Of a stretch of DNA of 64,000 nt, positions 17,182-25,293 are shown one piece after another. The position numbers were made by a program, and so were the translations under genes. The notes beneath the pieces were generated by a model. The model saw only the letters and a program-made list of their open reading frames with translations. It had not been told where the DNA came from and searched no databases. Origin of the DNA: SVFI01 sp045535935. Lineage in GTDB: Bacteria; Bacillota; Clostridia; Lachnospirales; Lachnospiraceae. How positions within the stretch are numbered: position 1 is the stretch's first letter; the number at the start of each line of letters is the position of its first letter. The stretch is taken from contig JAZSMO010000049.1 in the NCBI GenBank assembly GCA_045535935.1, forward strand, positions 1 to 64,000, in the 5' to 3' direction.

Positions 17182-18125
17182 TGGCAGATGTAAAGAAAAT
17201 CGCAACAAGAGAGAGTTACGGAAATGCGCTTGCAGCTTGCGGAGAAGAGTTCCCTAACTTAGTAGTGTTAGATGCGGACCTTGCAGGTGCGACAAAGACG
17301 GGTACATTCCAAAAAGCGTTTCCGGATCGTTTTATCGATTGCGGTATCGCAGAGTGTAATATGACAGGCATCGCAGCAGGACTTGCTACTTGCGGAAAGA
17401 TTCCGTTTATTTCATCATTCGCTATGTTTGCAGCGGGACGTAACTTCGAGCAGGTTCGTAACTCCATCGGTTACCCGCACTTGAATGTAAAGATCGGTGC
17501 AACACATGCGGGTATTACCGTAGGTGAAGACGGCGCAACACATCAGTGTAATGAAGATGTGGCCTTGATGCGTACCATTCCGGGCATGACAGTTATTGTA
17601 CCATCCGATGATATTGAAGCAAAAGCAGCGGTTCGCGCTGCGATTGAGATGGAAGGTCCTGTTTATCTTCGTTTCGGTCGTGCAGCAGTTCCGGTAATCA
17701 ACGAAAGAGATGACTACAAATTCGAAATCGGTAAGGGTGTTCTTTTGAGAGAAGGTAAAGATGTGACGATCATCGCATCCGGTATCTGTGTGGAAAGTGC
17801 ACTCGGTGCAGCAGAAAAGCTTGCTGCTGACGGAATTGATGCAGAGGTAATCAATATTCATACCATTAAGCCTCTCGACGAAGAACTTGTTCTTGCGTCT
17901 GCAAAGAAGACAGGCAAAGTAGTTACTGTTGAAGAACATTCCGTGATCGGCGGACTCGGAAGTGCAGTTTGTGATGTACTGGCAGAGAAAGCTCCGACCA
18001 AGGTTTGCAAGATCGGTGTATATGACAGATTCGGTGAATCCGGACCGGCAGCAGCACTTGTAGAGAAATTCGGTCTCGATGCACAGGGCGTATATACGAA
18101 GACGAAAGAATTTTTAGGAAAGTAA
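17181..18125 (+). CDS. Transketolase, C-terminal subunit
   Basis: A 314-residue protein with the pyrimidine-binding half: LDADLAGATKTGTF, IAECNMTGIAAGLA with the catalytic Glu, then the C-terminal regulatory domain (ADGIDAEVINIHTIKPLDEEL and VTVEEHSVIGGLGSAV). It pairs with the preceding subunit to make the active site. The start codon overlaps the previous stop (TAATG), which fits equimolar synthesis. Confidence 0.92.
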   Translation: MADVKKIATRESYGNALAACGEEFPNLVVLDADLAGATKTGTFQKAFPDRFIDCGIAECNMTGIAAGLATCGKIPFISSFAMFAAGRNFEQVRNSIGYPHLNVKIGATHAGITVGEDGATHQCNEDVALMRTIPGMTVIVPSDDIEAKAAVRAAIEMEGPVYLRFGRAAVPVINERDDYKFEIGKGVLLREGKDVTIIASGICVESALGAAEKLAADGIDAEVINIHTIKPLDEELVLASAKKTGKVVTVEEHSVIGGLGSAVCDVLAEKAPTKVCKIGVYDRFGESGPAAALVEKFGLDAQGVYTKTKEFLGK

Positions 18126-18148
18126 AGAAAAATATAAAATAAATATAT

Positions 18149-18284
18149 CCCCCGGTATCTTGTTTTTTTGAGCCGGACACGTTTGCACTCGGTGAAAGAC
18201 GTAGCAGTACTAGGCTCGATAACTCTCGCCAAGGACTGACGTCTTTCAAGGTCCTTTTCAAAAAACAAGATACCGGGGATTTTT
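18149..18284 (+). ncRNA. Candidate structured RNA with internal pseudoknot, closed by a terminator stem
   Basis: A stem of about 20 bp joins 18150-18171 to 18258-18278 and is followed by TTTTT, so the closing helix doubles as an intrinsic terminator. Inside, GAGCC (18170-18174) can pair with GGCTC (18213-18217), and GAAAGACGT (18194-18202) with ACGTCTTTC (18239-18247); these two helices interleave, giving either a pseudoknot or two alternative folds. AAGGAC (18231-18236) with GTCCTT (18251-18256) forms a further hairpin around the second pseudoknot strand. I do not recognise a known riboswitch or RNA class. It follows the transketolase gene by 23 bases. Confidence 0.65.
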
Positions 18285-18356
18285 AATATTTATGTTATTT
18301 CTGCACGAAAAATGACGAATTCCATATATTAATAAAAAGAGCATAAGGTATAGAGC

Positions 18357-19286
18357 ATGCGGGATATTTTTATTGGTATAGGAATTCTTTTTTTGCTGCT
18401 TGTGATTTTGTGTATTCTCATCGCAAAACTTCGCACGAAACAGGCGATAAAGAAGGTAAATGAGACATCAAAGGATGAGAAAATACGAAAACTGGATGAT
18501 GTGCTCCGGCCGTTTGGTTTTTTGTATAATCCCGAACAGGATATTATTTACTCAAGACTTCATCCATGGCAGAGGGAGCTGGGATATGAAAAGGCGTTTG
18601 ACGAGGGAGCGATGCTTCTTTCCATGGTCATTCAATGCGAACCAATCTATTTTGAATATGACGGTAAGCTCTGGCTGATTGAGTTTTGGAAGGGACAGTA
18701 CGGAATGACGACCGGCGCAGAAATCGGTATTTATAAGGCAGAAAAACCAAAGGATTTTGAACCGGGCGATGAGCGGAAGCTTCATTACAACAGTGTAGAT
18801 GATGACGAGCTTCTTTTTATGCAGTATGTACTTTATTATTCGGAGGAGGAGCTGATTCGAAGGAGTTCAAAACATTGGTGGTTGACGGGATTTGAACCGG
18901 GTCTTTTTTCGAGACCGGAAGAGCTTAGCATGTGTATAAAAATTGTATTTCCTACAGAAAAAATGTGTGATTCCTTTTTCAGAGGTTTGCTGGATGCAGG
19001 ATATCGAGGAGGAGAGGTGTATTTCGGCGGAAATTCTGTGACGATATATTATCATAAGCCAAAAGCGAAACAGCCGACCGGAAAATATAAATTCCTCCGC
19101 AGATTGGCCCAGAATAACAACAAACGAAATTGTCGCCTTTATCAAAGAAGAACCCGCATGTTTGAAACGGATCTTGATAAAATTACGTTTTTAAGTTACC
19201 GTTATCCGTTTTTGTACCATGCGCTGTTGGGATTTACAGGCTGGAGAAAGTTGCGGGGACATAAGGCAATTCGTCTGAGAGGGTAA
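18357..19286 (+). CDS. DUF4474 domain-containing membrane protein
   Basis: A 309-residue protein: an N-terminal membrane helix (FIGIGILFLLLVILCILIA), then the DUF4474 region (RPFGFLYNPEQDIIYS, YEFxEGAML-like segment, FEYDGKLWLIEFWKGQYGMTTGAEIGIY). The C-terminus is basic and may contact the membrane surface. The function of DUF4474 is not known. It is followed after 4 bases by a phosphoesterase gene, so the two are probably cotranscribed. Confidence 0.8.
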   Translation: MRDIFIGIGILFLLLVILCILIAKLRTKQAIKKVNETSKDEKIRKLDDVLRPFGFLYNPEQDIIYSRLHPWQRELGYEKAFDEGAMLLSMVIQCEPIYFEYDGKLWLIEFWKGQYGMTTGAEIGIYKAEKPKDFEPGDERKLHYNSVDDDELLFMQYVLYYSEEELIRRSSKHWWLTGFEPGLFSRPEELSMCIKIVFPTEKMCDSFFRGLLDAGYRGGEVYFGGNSVTIYYHKPKAKQPTGKYKFLRRLAQNNNKRNCRLYQRRTRMFETDLDKITFLSYRYPFLYHALLGFTGWRKLRGHKAIRLRG

Positions 19287-19290
19287 GTCT

Positions 19291-20136
19291 ATGAGGGAAA
19301 CGATGAGACGTCTGGATGAGGTTTGGGAGAAAGCGCCGGTAATAAAATTTGATGATAGCAACAAATTCGTAATCATGAGTGATTGTCACAGAGGAGTTGC
19401 AAACTGGGGTGATAATTTTGCACCGAATCAGCATTTGTTTTTTGCGGCGTTGAATTTCTATTATAAAAACGGTTATGCTTATATTGAACTCGGTGACGGA
19501 GATGAGTTGTGGGAAAACCGAAGTATGGAAAAAATCATGCATGCACATAGCGATGCGTTTTGGCTGATGTCTGAGTTTTATGAAAAAAATGGTTTTCTTA
19601 TGATATATGGCAATCACGATAAAATAAAGAAAAAGAAAGAGTTTGCGAAAAAGGTTATGGAGGAGAGTTTTCCGGGGATACAGATACAGGAAGGTCTTCG
19701 TATGCACTATGTATGCAACGGAAAGGAACTTTTTCTGACGCACGGACATCAGGGAGATCTGCTTAATGACACACTTTGGTGGCTGGGGCGTTTTCTGGTA
19801 CGTTATGTGTGGCGTCCCCTTGAACTTTTTGGAGTACATGACCCGACAGATGCAGGAAAGAGTTATGAAAAGGCAAACCGTGTGGAGAAAAAACTGGAAA
19901 AGTGGGTGGAGAAACGAGGAATTTCTCTTATTGCCGGTCATACTCATCGTTCCAGAATATCCGATGTTCTGCCCGCATACTTCAACACCGGAAGCTGCGT
20001 GCATCCGAGATGTATAACGGCTCTTGAAATTTCAGATGGAGAGATTTATCTTGTAAAATGGGCAATTTATGTGACGCGAGATAATTTGCTGAAAGTGGCA
20101 AGAGAAATACTTGACGGTCCGGTGAAAATTGTATAA
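19291..20136 (+). CDS. Calcineurin-like metallophosphoesterase
   Basis: A 281-residue dinuclear metal phosphoesterase. The motifs appear in order: MSDCHRG, ELGDGDELWE, YGNHD, LTHGHQGD and AGHTHRSR, which supply the Asp, His and Asn ligands. The spacing resembles UDP-2,3-diacylglucosamine hydrolase-like and other cytosolic phosphoesterases; the substrate is unknown. It lies 4 bases after the DUF4474 gene. The Pho-type promoter region of the phosphate transporter starts immediately downstream, but that may be coincidence. Confidence 0.85.
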   Translation: MRETMRRLDEVWEKAPVIKFDDSNKFVIMSDCHRGVANWGDNFAPNQHLFFAALNFYYKNGYAYIELGDGDELWENRSMEKIMHAHSDAFWLMSEFYEKNGFLMIYGNHDKIKKKKEFAKKVMEESFPGIQIQEGLRMHYVCNGKELFLTHGHQGDLLNDTLWWLGRFLVRYVWRPLELFGVHDPTDAGKSYEKANRVEKKLEKWVEKRGISLIAGHTHRSRISDVLPAYFNTGSCVHPRCITALEISDGEIYLVKWAIYVTRDNLLKVAREILDGPVKIV

Positions 20137-20150
20137 AGCGGTTAAGAAAC

Positions 20151-20183
20151 GTAAAAAATAGTCGCATGGCGGCTATTTTTTAC
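20151..20183 (+). terminator. Terminator after the phosphoesterase gene
   Basis: A long stem GTAAAAAATAGTCGC (with one mismatch) and its partner ending TATTTTTTAC form a hairpin with a short loop; the A and T runs make it bidirectional in form. Its 3' arm supplies the first TTTACAT of the Pho box. Confidence 0.75.
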
Positions 20184-20227
20184 ATAAATTTTACATAGAA
20201 ATGTTTTTAATTTTACAATGATATTAT
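20179..20227 (+). promoter_or_regulatory. Pho box and promoter upstream of the Na/Pi cotransporter
   Basis: TTTACAT at 20179, TTTACAT at 20190, a degenerate copy at 20201 and TTTACAA at 20212 are spaced by exactly 11 bp, as expected for direct-repeat binding by a PhoP/PhoB response regulator. A TATTAT -10 element follows at 20222-20227 and no separate -35 box is evident, as is usual for Pho promoters. Confidence 0.7.
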
Positions 20228-20277
20228 ACAATGGGAAAGACGGAAAAAGATTACTTATAGCGAAAGAGGAGGCTATT

Positions 20278-22038
20278 ATGGATTTTTTTAGTATTTTATC
20301 AATGATAGGTGGACTTGCCCTGTTCCTGTATGGAATGCATGTCATGGGAGAAGGACTTTCCAAGGCATCCGGCGGACGAATGGAAAAAATACTGGAGAAA
20401 ATGACAAACAATCCACTCAAAGCAGTTTTGCTTGGAGCCGGTGTGACAGCAGTCATTCAAAGTTCGTCTGCGACAACCGTTATGGTCGTAGGTTTTGTTA
20501 ACTCAGGGATTATGAAACTGCAGCAGGCAGTCGGTATTATCATGGGTGCAAATATCGGTACAACGGTTACTTCTTGGATACTGAGTTTGAGCGGAATAGA
20601 AAGCAATAATTTTTTTGTAAAATTATTGAAACCGACTTCTTTCTCTCCGGTTCTTGCGCTGATTGGAGTAGCTCTCATTTTGTTTAGCAAAAAAGAAAAG
20701 AAGCATAACATCGGTACGATTTTAATCGGATTTTCAATTTTAATGACCGGTATGGATGCAATGTCTGCAGCAGTGAAGCCGCTTGCAAACGTACCTGAAT
20801 TTACGAATATTTTACTTATGTTCTCCAATCCGGTTCTGGGACTTTTGGCGGGTGCGATTTTAACAGCTGTTATTCAGAGTTCCTCCGCATCTGTCGGTAT
20901 TCTGCAGGCTCTTTGTAAGACCGGAGCAGTCAGCTATGCGACAGCACTTCCGATTATTATGGGACAGAACATCGGAACATGTATAACAGCACTGATTTCA
21001 GCCATCGGCGCAAAGAAAAATGCTAAGAGAGCAGCGATGGTGCATTTGTTCTTCAACGTTGTCGGAACAGCAATTTTCATGATTGTGTTCTATACATTAA
21101 ATTCCTTTATAGACTTTAAATTTATGGATAGCAGTGCTAATGCGGCAGGAATTGCGGTTGTGCATTCAGTATTTAATGTAGTGGCAACAATTGCGCTTCT
21201 TCCGTTCTCTAAACTTCTCGTAAAGCTTGCAACGCTCGCAGTTCCGGACGAAAAAGAAGAGGATGCGGAAACTACAGCACTTCACCTTCTCGATGTTCGT
21301 TTCCTGGATACACCGGGTCTTGCGATGGAGCAGTGTAAAAATGTAGCACTTGAAATGTCTGAGATTACAAAGAAAGCACTGTTTGAATCTACAAAGCTTC
21401 TTCATAAATACGATGAAGACAAAGTGCAGAAAATCTTTGAGATGGAAGATGTGGTAGATAAATACGAAGATGAAATAGGAAATTACCTCGTAAAACTGAG
21501 CAGTAAAGATCTTTCAGAAATTGATTCCCACACACTCAATACGCTTCTTCACTGTATCGGTGATTTTGAGCGAATCAGTGATCATGCAGTGAATATTGCG
21601 CAGTCGGCAAAAGAAATGCATGACAAAGAACAGTCCTTCTCCAACAAAGCGTCTGTGGAATTGGAAGTGTTTACGAAGGCACTGGAAGAGGTTGTAAATC
21701 TTTCTTTCGAAGTATTTAAAACGGGTGACATGAACAGAGCATTGCAGGTCGAACCGCTGGAAGATGCGATTGATGAGCTTCAGGTGGAAATCAAGAAACG
21801 TCATGTGAAGCGTCTTCGCAAAGGAAAATGTACCATTGAGATGGGATTCATTCTCTCCGATGTGGTGACAAGCTATGAGAGAGTTTCCGATCACTGTTCC
21901 AATATTGCGCTTTCTTTATTCCAGAGCAATGATGACGAATTCGAAGCGCATGATTATATTAATAATCTGAAGAAGTCAAAGAATGCAACATTTGAAGACT
22001 ATTTCAGCATGTATAAAAACAAATACATGCTTCCGTAA
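20278..22038 (+). CDS. Na/Pi cotransporter family protein (NptA/PNaS type) with PhoU-like tail
   Basis: A 586-residue protein. The membrane part has the two PNaS repeats with QSSSATTVMVVGFV and QSSSASVGILQAL, the signature of sodium-dependent phosphate cotransporters, across about eight helices to residue 330. The C-terminal 230 residues are a PhoU-like helical domain (DFERISDHAVNIAQ and YERVSDHCSNIAL repeats). It imports inorganic phosphate with Na+. The ATG at 20278 follows AGAGGAGG; an upstream in-frame start at 20218 has none. The two-component genes follow directly. Confidence 0.9.
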   Translation: MDFFSILSMIGGLALFLYGMHVMGEGLSKASGGRMEKILEKMTNNPLKAVLLGAGVTAVIQSSSATTVMVVGFVNSGIMKLQQAVGIIMGANIGTTVTSWILSLSGIESNNFFVKLLKPTSFSPVLALIGVALILFSKKEKKHNIGTILIGFSILMTGMDAMSAAVKPLANVPEFTNILLMFSNPVLGLLAGAILTAVIQSSSASVGILQALCKTGAVSYATALPIIMGQNIGTCITALISAIGAKKNAKRAAMVHLFFNVVGTAIFMIVFYTLNSFIDFKFMDSSANAAGIAVVHSVFNVVATIALLPFSKLLVKLATLAVPDEKEEDAETTALHLLDVRFLDTPGLAMEQCKNVALEMSEITKKALFESTKLLHKYDEDKVQKIFEMEDVVDKYEDEIGNYLVKLSSKDLSEIDSHTLNTLLHCIGDFERISDHAVNIAQSAKEMHDKEQSFSNKASVELEVFTKALEEVVNLSFEVFKTGDMNRALQVEPLEDAIDELQVEIKKRHVKRLRKGKCTIEMGFILSDVVTSYERVSDHCSNIALSLFQSNDDEFEAHDYINNLKKSKNATFEDYFSMYKNKYMLP

Positions 22039-22049
22039 CAGGGGGAAAA

Positions 22050-22733
22050 ATGGCACTGATTTACATTGTGGAAGATGATAAAAATATTGCAGAAATCGAG
22101 AGCTTTGCACTAAAAAATGTAGGTTATGAAGTGGCGGAGTTTTTAAGTGCCCGGGAGTTTTACCGTGCGCTGGAAAAAAGAGTTCCGGACTTATTCCTGC
22201 TTGATGTCATGCTTCCGGATGAAGATGGACTTTCCATTATCCGAAAGCTGAAAGCGGATCCTCGCACTTCCTATCCGCCGATTATTCTTGTGACAGCCAA
22301 GACGTCCGAGATTGACAAAGTAAAAGGGCTTGATATCGGTGCGGATGACTACATGACAAAGCCGTTCGGCGTAATGGAACTGATCTCAAGGGTAAAAGCG
22401 CTTCTGCGCCGCAGTAAGGTGGTAGGTGCAAAGCCTCTCGTCCTCTCCTTTGAATCGATTCATATGGAGGAGGAAAAGCATCTGGTCACAGTAGACGGTC
22501 AGACTTGTGACCTTACCTACAAAGAATACGAGTTATTGAAGCTTCTCCTGATTAATGCAGGAATTGTGACAAGCCGAGATCTTATTTTGGAAAAGATATG
22601 GGGAACGGATTTTGAAGGCGAATCCCGTACGCTGGATATGCATATTAAAACGCTTCGTAAAAAATTGAAGGAAGCCGGTTCTTATATTAAAACAGTACGA
22701 AATGTAGGTTACATTTTAACAAGAGAGGATTAG
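22050..22733 (+). CDS. phoP: OmpR-family response regulator, probable phosphate regulator
   Basis: A 227-residue response regulator: receiver domain with acidic pocket ED at residues 8-9, phosphoacceptor Asp near 52 (FLLDVMLPDEDG), conserved Lys in TKPFGVMEL, then a winged helix (TYKEYELLKLLLINAG...RDLILEKIWG, SRTLDMHIKTLRKKL). It is encoded between a Pho-box-controlled phosphate transporter and a histidine kinase, so it is likely to be the PhoP/PhoB regulator acting on that box. The name is an inference from context. Confidence 0.82.
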   Translation: MALIYIVEDDKNIAEIESFALKNVGYEVAEFLSAREFYRALEKRVPDLFLLDVMLPDEDGLSIIRKLKADPRTSYPPIILVTAKTSEIDKVKGLDIGADDYMTKPFGVMELISRVKALLRRSKVVGAKPLVLSFESIHMEEEKHLVTVDGQTCDLTYKEYELLKLLLINAGIVTSRDLILEKIWGTDFEGESRTLDMHIKTLRKKLKEAGSYIKTVRNVGYILTRED

Positions 22734-22734
22734 C

Positions 22735-24051
22735 ATGAAAAAAAAGATTAATCTTCAGATGATGTATATAGCTGTCCTTGCGATTTTGGCAACGTTGGTC
22801 ACGCTCATTGCGGTTTTCTATACACTGTTTAAGAAGGAAGTGTTTGATGATCTGCGTGCATACGCAGTTGTTTTGCAGGAAGCAGAATTAGAAAAAATCG
22901 TAAATAATAAGACATTTATATCCGAAGCCGACGGGCTTCGGATTACTGTCGTTTCAGAAGAAGGAACCGTTTTGTATGACAATATCGCTGAAGAAACGCA
23001 AATGGCCAATCACAGGGAGCGCAGCGAGATCGTCGATGCCATGCGAAACGGAAAAGGACAGGCTGTCCGTAAGTCGGAAACGTTATCTGAGAGCATGTAT
23101 TACTATGCAGTAAAAATGGAAAGCGGGAATATTCTTCGTGTGGCAAAGGAGTCTTCCAGTGCGCTTTCTATCATATTACGCTCGTTACCTATGCTGTTTA
23201 TTATTCTTATGGTTCTTTTGCTCCTCTGCTCGGTATTGTCGCGTACCCTTGCCAAAAGTATTGTAGAACCGATTGAGAAGATGGCAGAGGATATGGATCA
23301 TATGGATCAGGTGGAGAGTTATCCGGAGCTGGAGCCGCTTCTGCGCACGATCAACGAACAGCACGCAGATATTTTAAAAAGTGCAAATATGCGTCAGGAG
23401 TTTACTGCGAATGTTTCCCACGAATTGAAGACACCGCTCACTTCCATTTCCGGATACTCGGAGCTTATTGAGAATGGAATGGTAAATGAAGAAGATGCTA
23501 TACGCTTCGGAAAAGAAATTCATAGAAGTGCGAATCGTTTACTTACATTAATCGACGATATTCTCCGCCTTTCGGAGCTGGATTCTTCTTCGGAGACGGA
23601 TAATTTCGAACAGGTGGATCTGTATGAGCTTGCCCAGACATGTGTGGAAATGCTTCAGATGAGTGCAGAGAAGCACAGTGTTAAGTTGGAGCTTTTCGGG
23701 GAAAAGCGTATCGTGTACGGCAACAAACAGATGTTGGAGGAAGTCGTTTACAATCTCTGCGATAATGCGATCCGCTATAACAAAGAAAACGGAAGCGTTT
23801 TTGTGACGGTGGATGAGGAAGATGACAATGTGTATCTGTCTGTCCGTGATACCGGTATCGGGATCGACAAAGAGCATCAGGGACGGATTTTTGAGCGTTT
23901 TTATCGTGTGGACAAGAGCCGTTCCAAGGAAACCGGCGGAACAGGACTCGGACTTGCAATTGTCAAACATATTGCGGAGCTTCACCATGCGAAGCTTTGC
24001 CTTGACAGTACTCCGGGGGTTGGGACAGAAATCAAGATTGTTTTTATATAA
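22735..24051 (+). CDS. phoR: Sensor histidine kinase, probable phosphate sensor
   Basis: A 438-residue kinase: membrane helix 1 (residues 10-31), outer domain of about 115 residues, helix 2 (SLPMLFIILMVLLLLCSVL), HAMP-like segment, dimerisation H-box SHELKTPLTSISGY with His near 229, then N (DNAIRYN), G1 (DTGIGID), F (FERFYRVDKSRS) and G2 (GTGLGLAI) boxes. It starts 2 bases after the response regulator stop, so the pair is one unit. Its position behind the phosphate transporter and regulator suggests a PhoR role. Confidence 0.85.
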   Translation: MKKKINLQMMYIAVLAILATLVTLIAVFYTLFKKEVFDDLRAYAVVLQEAELEKIVNNKTFISEADGLRITVVSEEGTVLYDNIAEETQMANHRERSEIVDAMRNGKGQAVRKSETLSESMYYYAVKMESGNILRVAKESSSALSIILRSLPMLFIILMVLLLLCSVLSRTLAKSIVEPIEKMAEDMDHMDQVESYPELEPLLRTINEQHADILKSANMRQEFTANVSHELKTPLTSISGYSELIENGMVNEEDAIRFGKEIHRSANRLLTLIDDILRLSELDSSSETDNFEQVDLYELAQTCVEMLQMSAEKHSVKLELFGEKRIVYGNKQMLEEVVYNLCDNAIRYNKENGSVFVTVDEEDDNVYLSVRDTGIGIDKEHQGRIFERFYRVDKSRSKETGGTGLGLAIVKHIAELHHAKLCLDSTPGVGTEIKIVFI

Positions 24052-24076
24052 ATATAGAAAAAATAATATAATTTTC

Positions 24077-24105
24077 TTGACAAATCTGAAAAAAGGCGAT
24101 AGAAT
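24077..24105 (+). promoter_or_regulatory. Promoter of the tRNA cluster
   Basis: Perfect TTGACA, 17-bp spacer, TAGAAT; ends 28 bases before the first tRNA. Confidence 0.85.
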
Positions 24106-24133
24106 ATCAAAGTGCTTTGTGAGCAGTATAACT

Positions 24134-24206
<73 letters not shown>

Positions 24207-24226
24207 CTAGGATTTCATCCAAATAT

Positions 24227-24297
24227 GCGGGTGTAGTTCAATGGTAGAACACCAGCCTTCCAAGCTGGATACGTGGGTTCGATTCCCATCACCCGCT
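24227..24297 (+). tRNA. tRNA-Gly (anticodon TCC)
   Basis: A 71-nt cloverleaf: acceptor GCGGGTG/CACCCGC, discriminator T as in bacterial tRNA-Gly, anticodon stem CCAGC/GCTGG, loop CTTCCAA giving TCC (reads GGA and GGG). It lies 20 bases after tRNA-Phe. Confidence 0.95.
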
Positions 24298-24327
24298 CTT
24301 TGCATGCAAATGCAGACAATTAAATAT

Positions 24328-24399
24328 GCGCGAGTGGCTCAGCGGTGGAGCACCTCCTTACCAAAGAGGGGGTCGCGGGTTCGATCCCCGTCTCGCGCT
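24328..24399 (+). tRNA. tRNA-Gly-like gene with ACC anticodon (unusual)
   Basis: A 72-nt cloverleaf with acceptor GCGCGAG/CTCGCGC, a sound D arm (GCTC/GAGC) and T arm (GCGGG/CCCGT). The anticodon arm is CCTCC / AGAGG with a C31-A39 mismatch around loop TTACCAA, which gives ACC. Discriminator T, the C2-G71 pair and C35-C36 are glycine identity elements, so glycine is the best assignment. A34 in a glycine tRNA is very unusual in bacteria, which normally use GCC for GGU/GGC. It may be functional, or a decayed copy. Confidence 0.7.
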
Positions 24400-24412
24400 C
24401 TTGGGTAACATG

Positions 24413-24443
24413 AAAAAGACATCCGGTGGATGTCTTTTTGTTG
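24413..24443 (+). terminator. Terminator of the tRNA cluster
   Basis: A 12-bp stem AAAAAGACATCC/GGATGTCTTTTT with a 3-nt loop followed by GTTGTTTTT. Confidence 0.9.
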
Positions 24444-24503
24444 TTTTTATGATAAGATATAGGGGAAAATTGATTCTTGTTAGCAGAAAGAGGAATATTA
24501 TAT

Positions 24504-25271
24504 ATGAAAAAAGTAAAACAAATAGGATTTTATCTTGGGCTTCTTTTTTTGATTACAGGGGTATTTTCCTTAGGTTGGTTGTGGGACAATTGGACTATTC
24601 GATACAGCACACAGTTGGACAGGTTTTTCGGAGAGGGCAACTGGGAAGTTGTTTCCGAGGACGTGCATCAGAGCAACATGTATACGGTGAGGGTTGGTAG
24701 GCATTATAAATACGGTCAAACCAAAGAAGCGCCGGCATTGTACAGAGAATGGAATATTCTGTGCAAAAATACAAAGGGGCAGAAAGAAGTATGGAAAATA
24801 TCGAATCATGCTTACAAGATTAATAATGCTGAGTATGGTATATTCAGTTCGAAAAGATATAAAGCGGGACAGGCGCTTACATTGGAGCTGATGGACATTT
24901 CTTTTGCTCTTGTGGAAGAAGAAGTACACAATGAAATTGTAAAGGCCGGTTTGACAGAAGAGGAAGCTAATTGTATTTATGTCGATATGGCCTATCATGG
25001 CGGAAATCCGAAAGGATCTTTTTATGATAAATTAGCGAGGGAATCCTGGTTTACCTTAGACGGTGTTACAGCAGAAAACTACTTGGCCTCCGACTTGTAT
25101 GAATTCTATCTGCTGTTCCGAATTCATGATTACAGATTGGAGCAGTTATCCGAGCAGGAACAGCAAAATGTGGTGAACAGCCTGACGGATATCGAGAAGA
25201 GAATGTTGGAAAAATACGGAGACCAAGCATCTTTTGAGATACTTTATGGTGATTATAACGTAGAATATTAA
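24504..25271 (+). CDS. Hypothetical membrane-anchored protein
   Basis: A 255-residue protein with an N-terminal membrane anchor (IGFYLGLLFLITGVFSLGWLW) and an outer domain of about 225 residues. No recognised family or catalytic motif. The middle resembles DUF-type beta-rich extracytoplasmic domains with a helical C-terminus (LTDIEKRMLEKYGDQ). The ATG at 24504 is chosen over an upstream TTG at 24477 because AAAGAGGA lies at a suitable distance and the anchor starts there. The EcsC gene follows after 22 bases. Confidence 0.7.
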   Translation: MKKVKQIGFYLGLLFLITGVFSLGWLWDNWTIRYSTQLDRFFGEGNWEVVSEDVHQSNMYTVRVGRHYKYGQTKEAPALYREWNILCKNTKGQKEVWKISNHAYKINNAEYGIFSSKRYKAGQALTLELMDISFALVEEEVHNEIVKAGLTEEEANCIYVDMAYHGGNPKGSFYDKLARESWFTLDGVTAENYLASDLYEFYLLFRIHDYRLEQLSEQEQQNVVNSLTDIEKRMLEKYGDQASFEILYGDYNVEY

Positions 25272-25293
25272 AAAATATTAGGAGGTGACTTTG

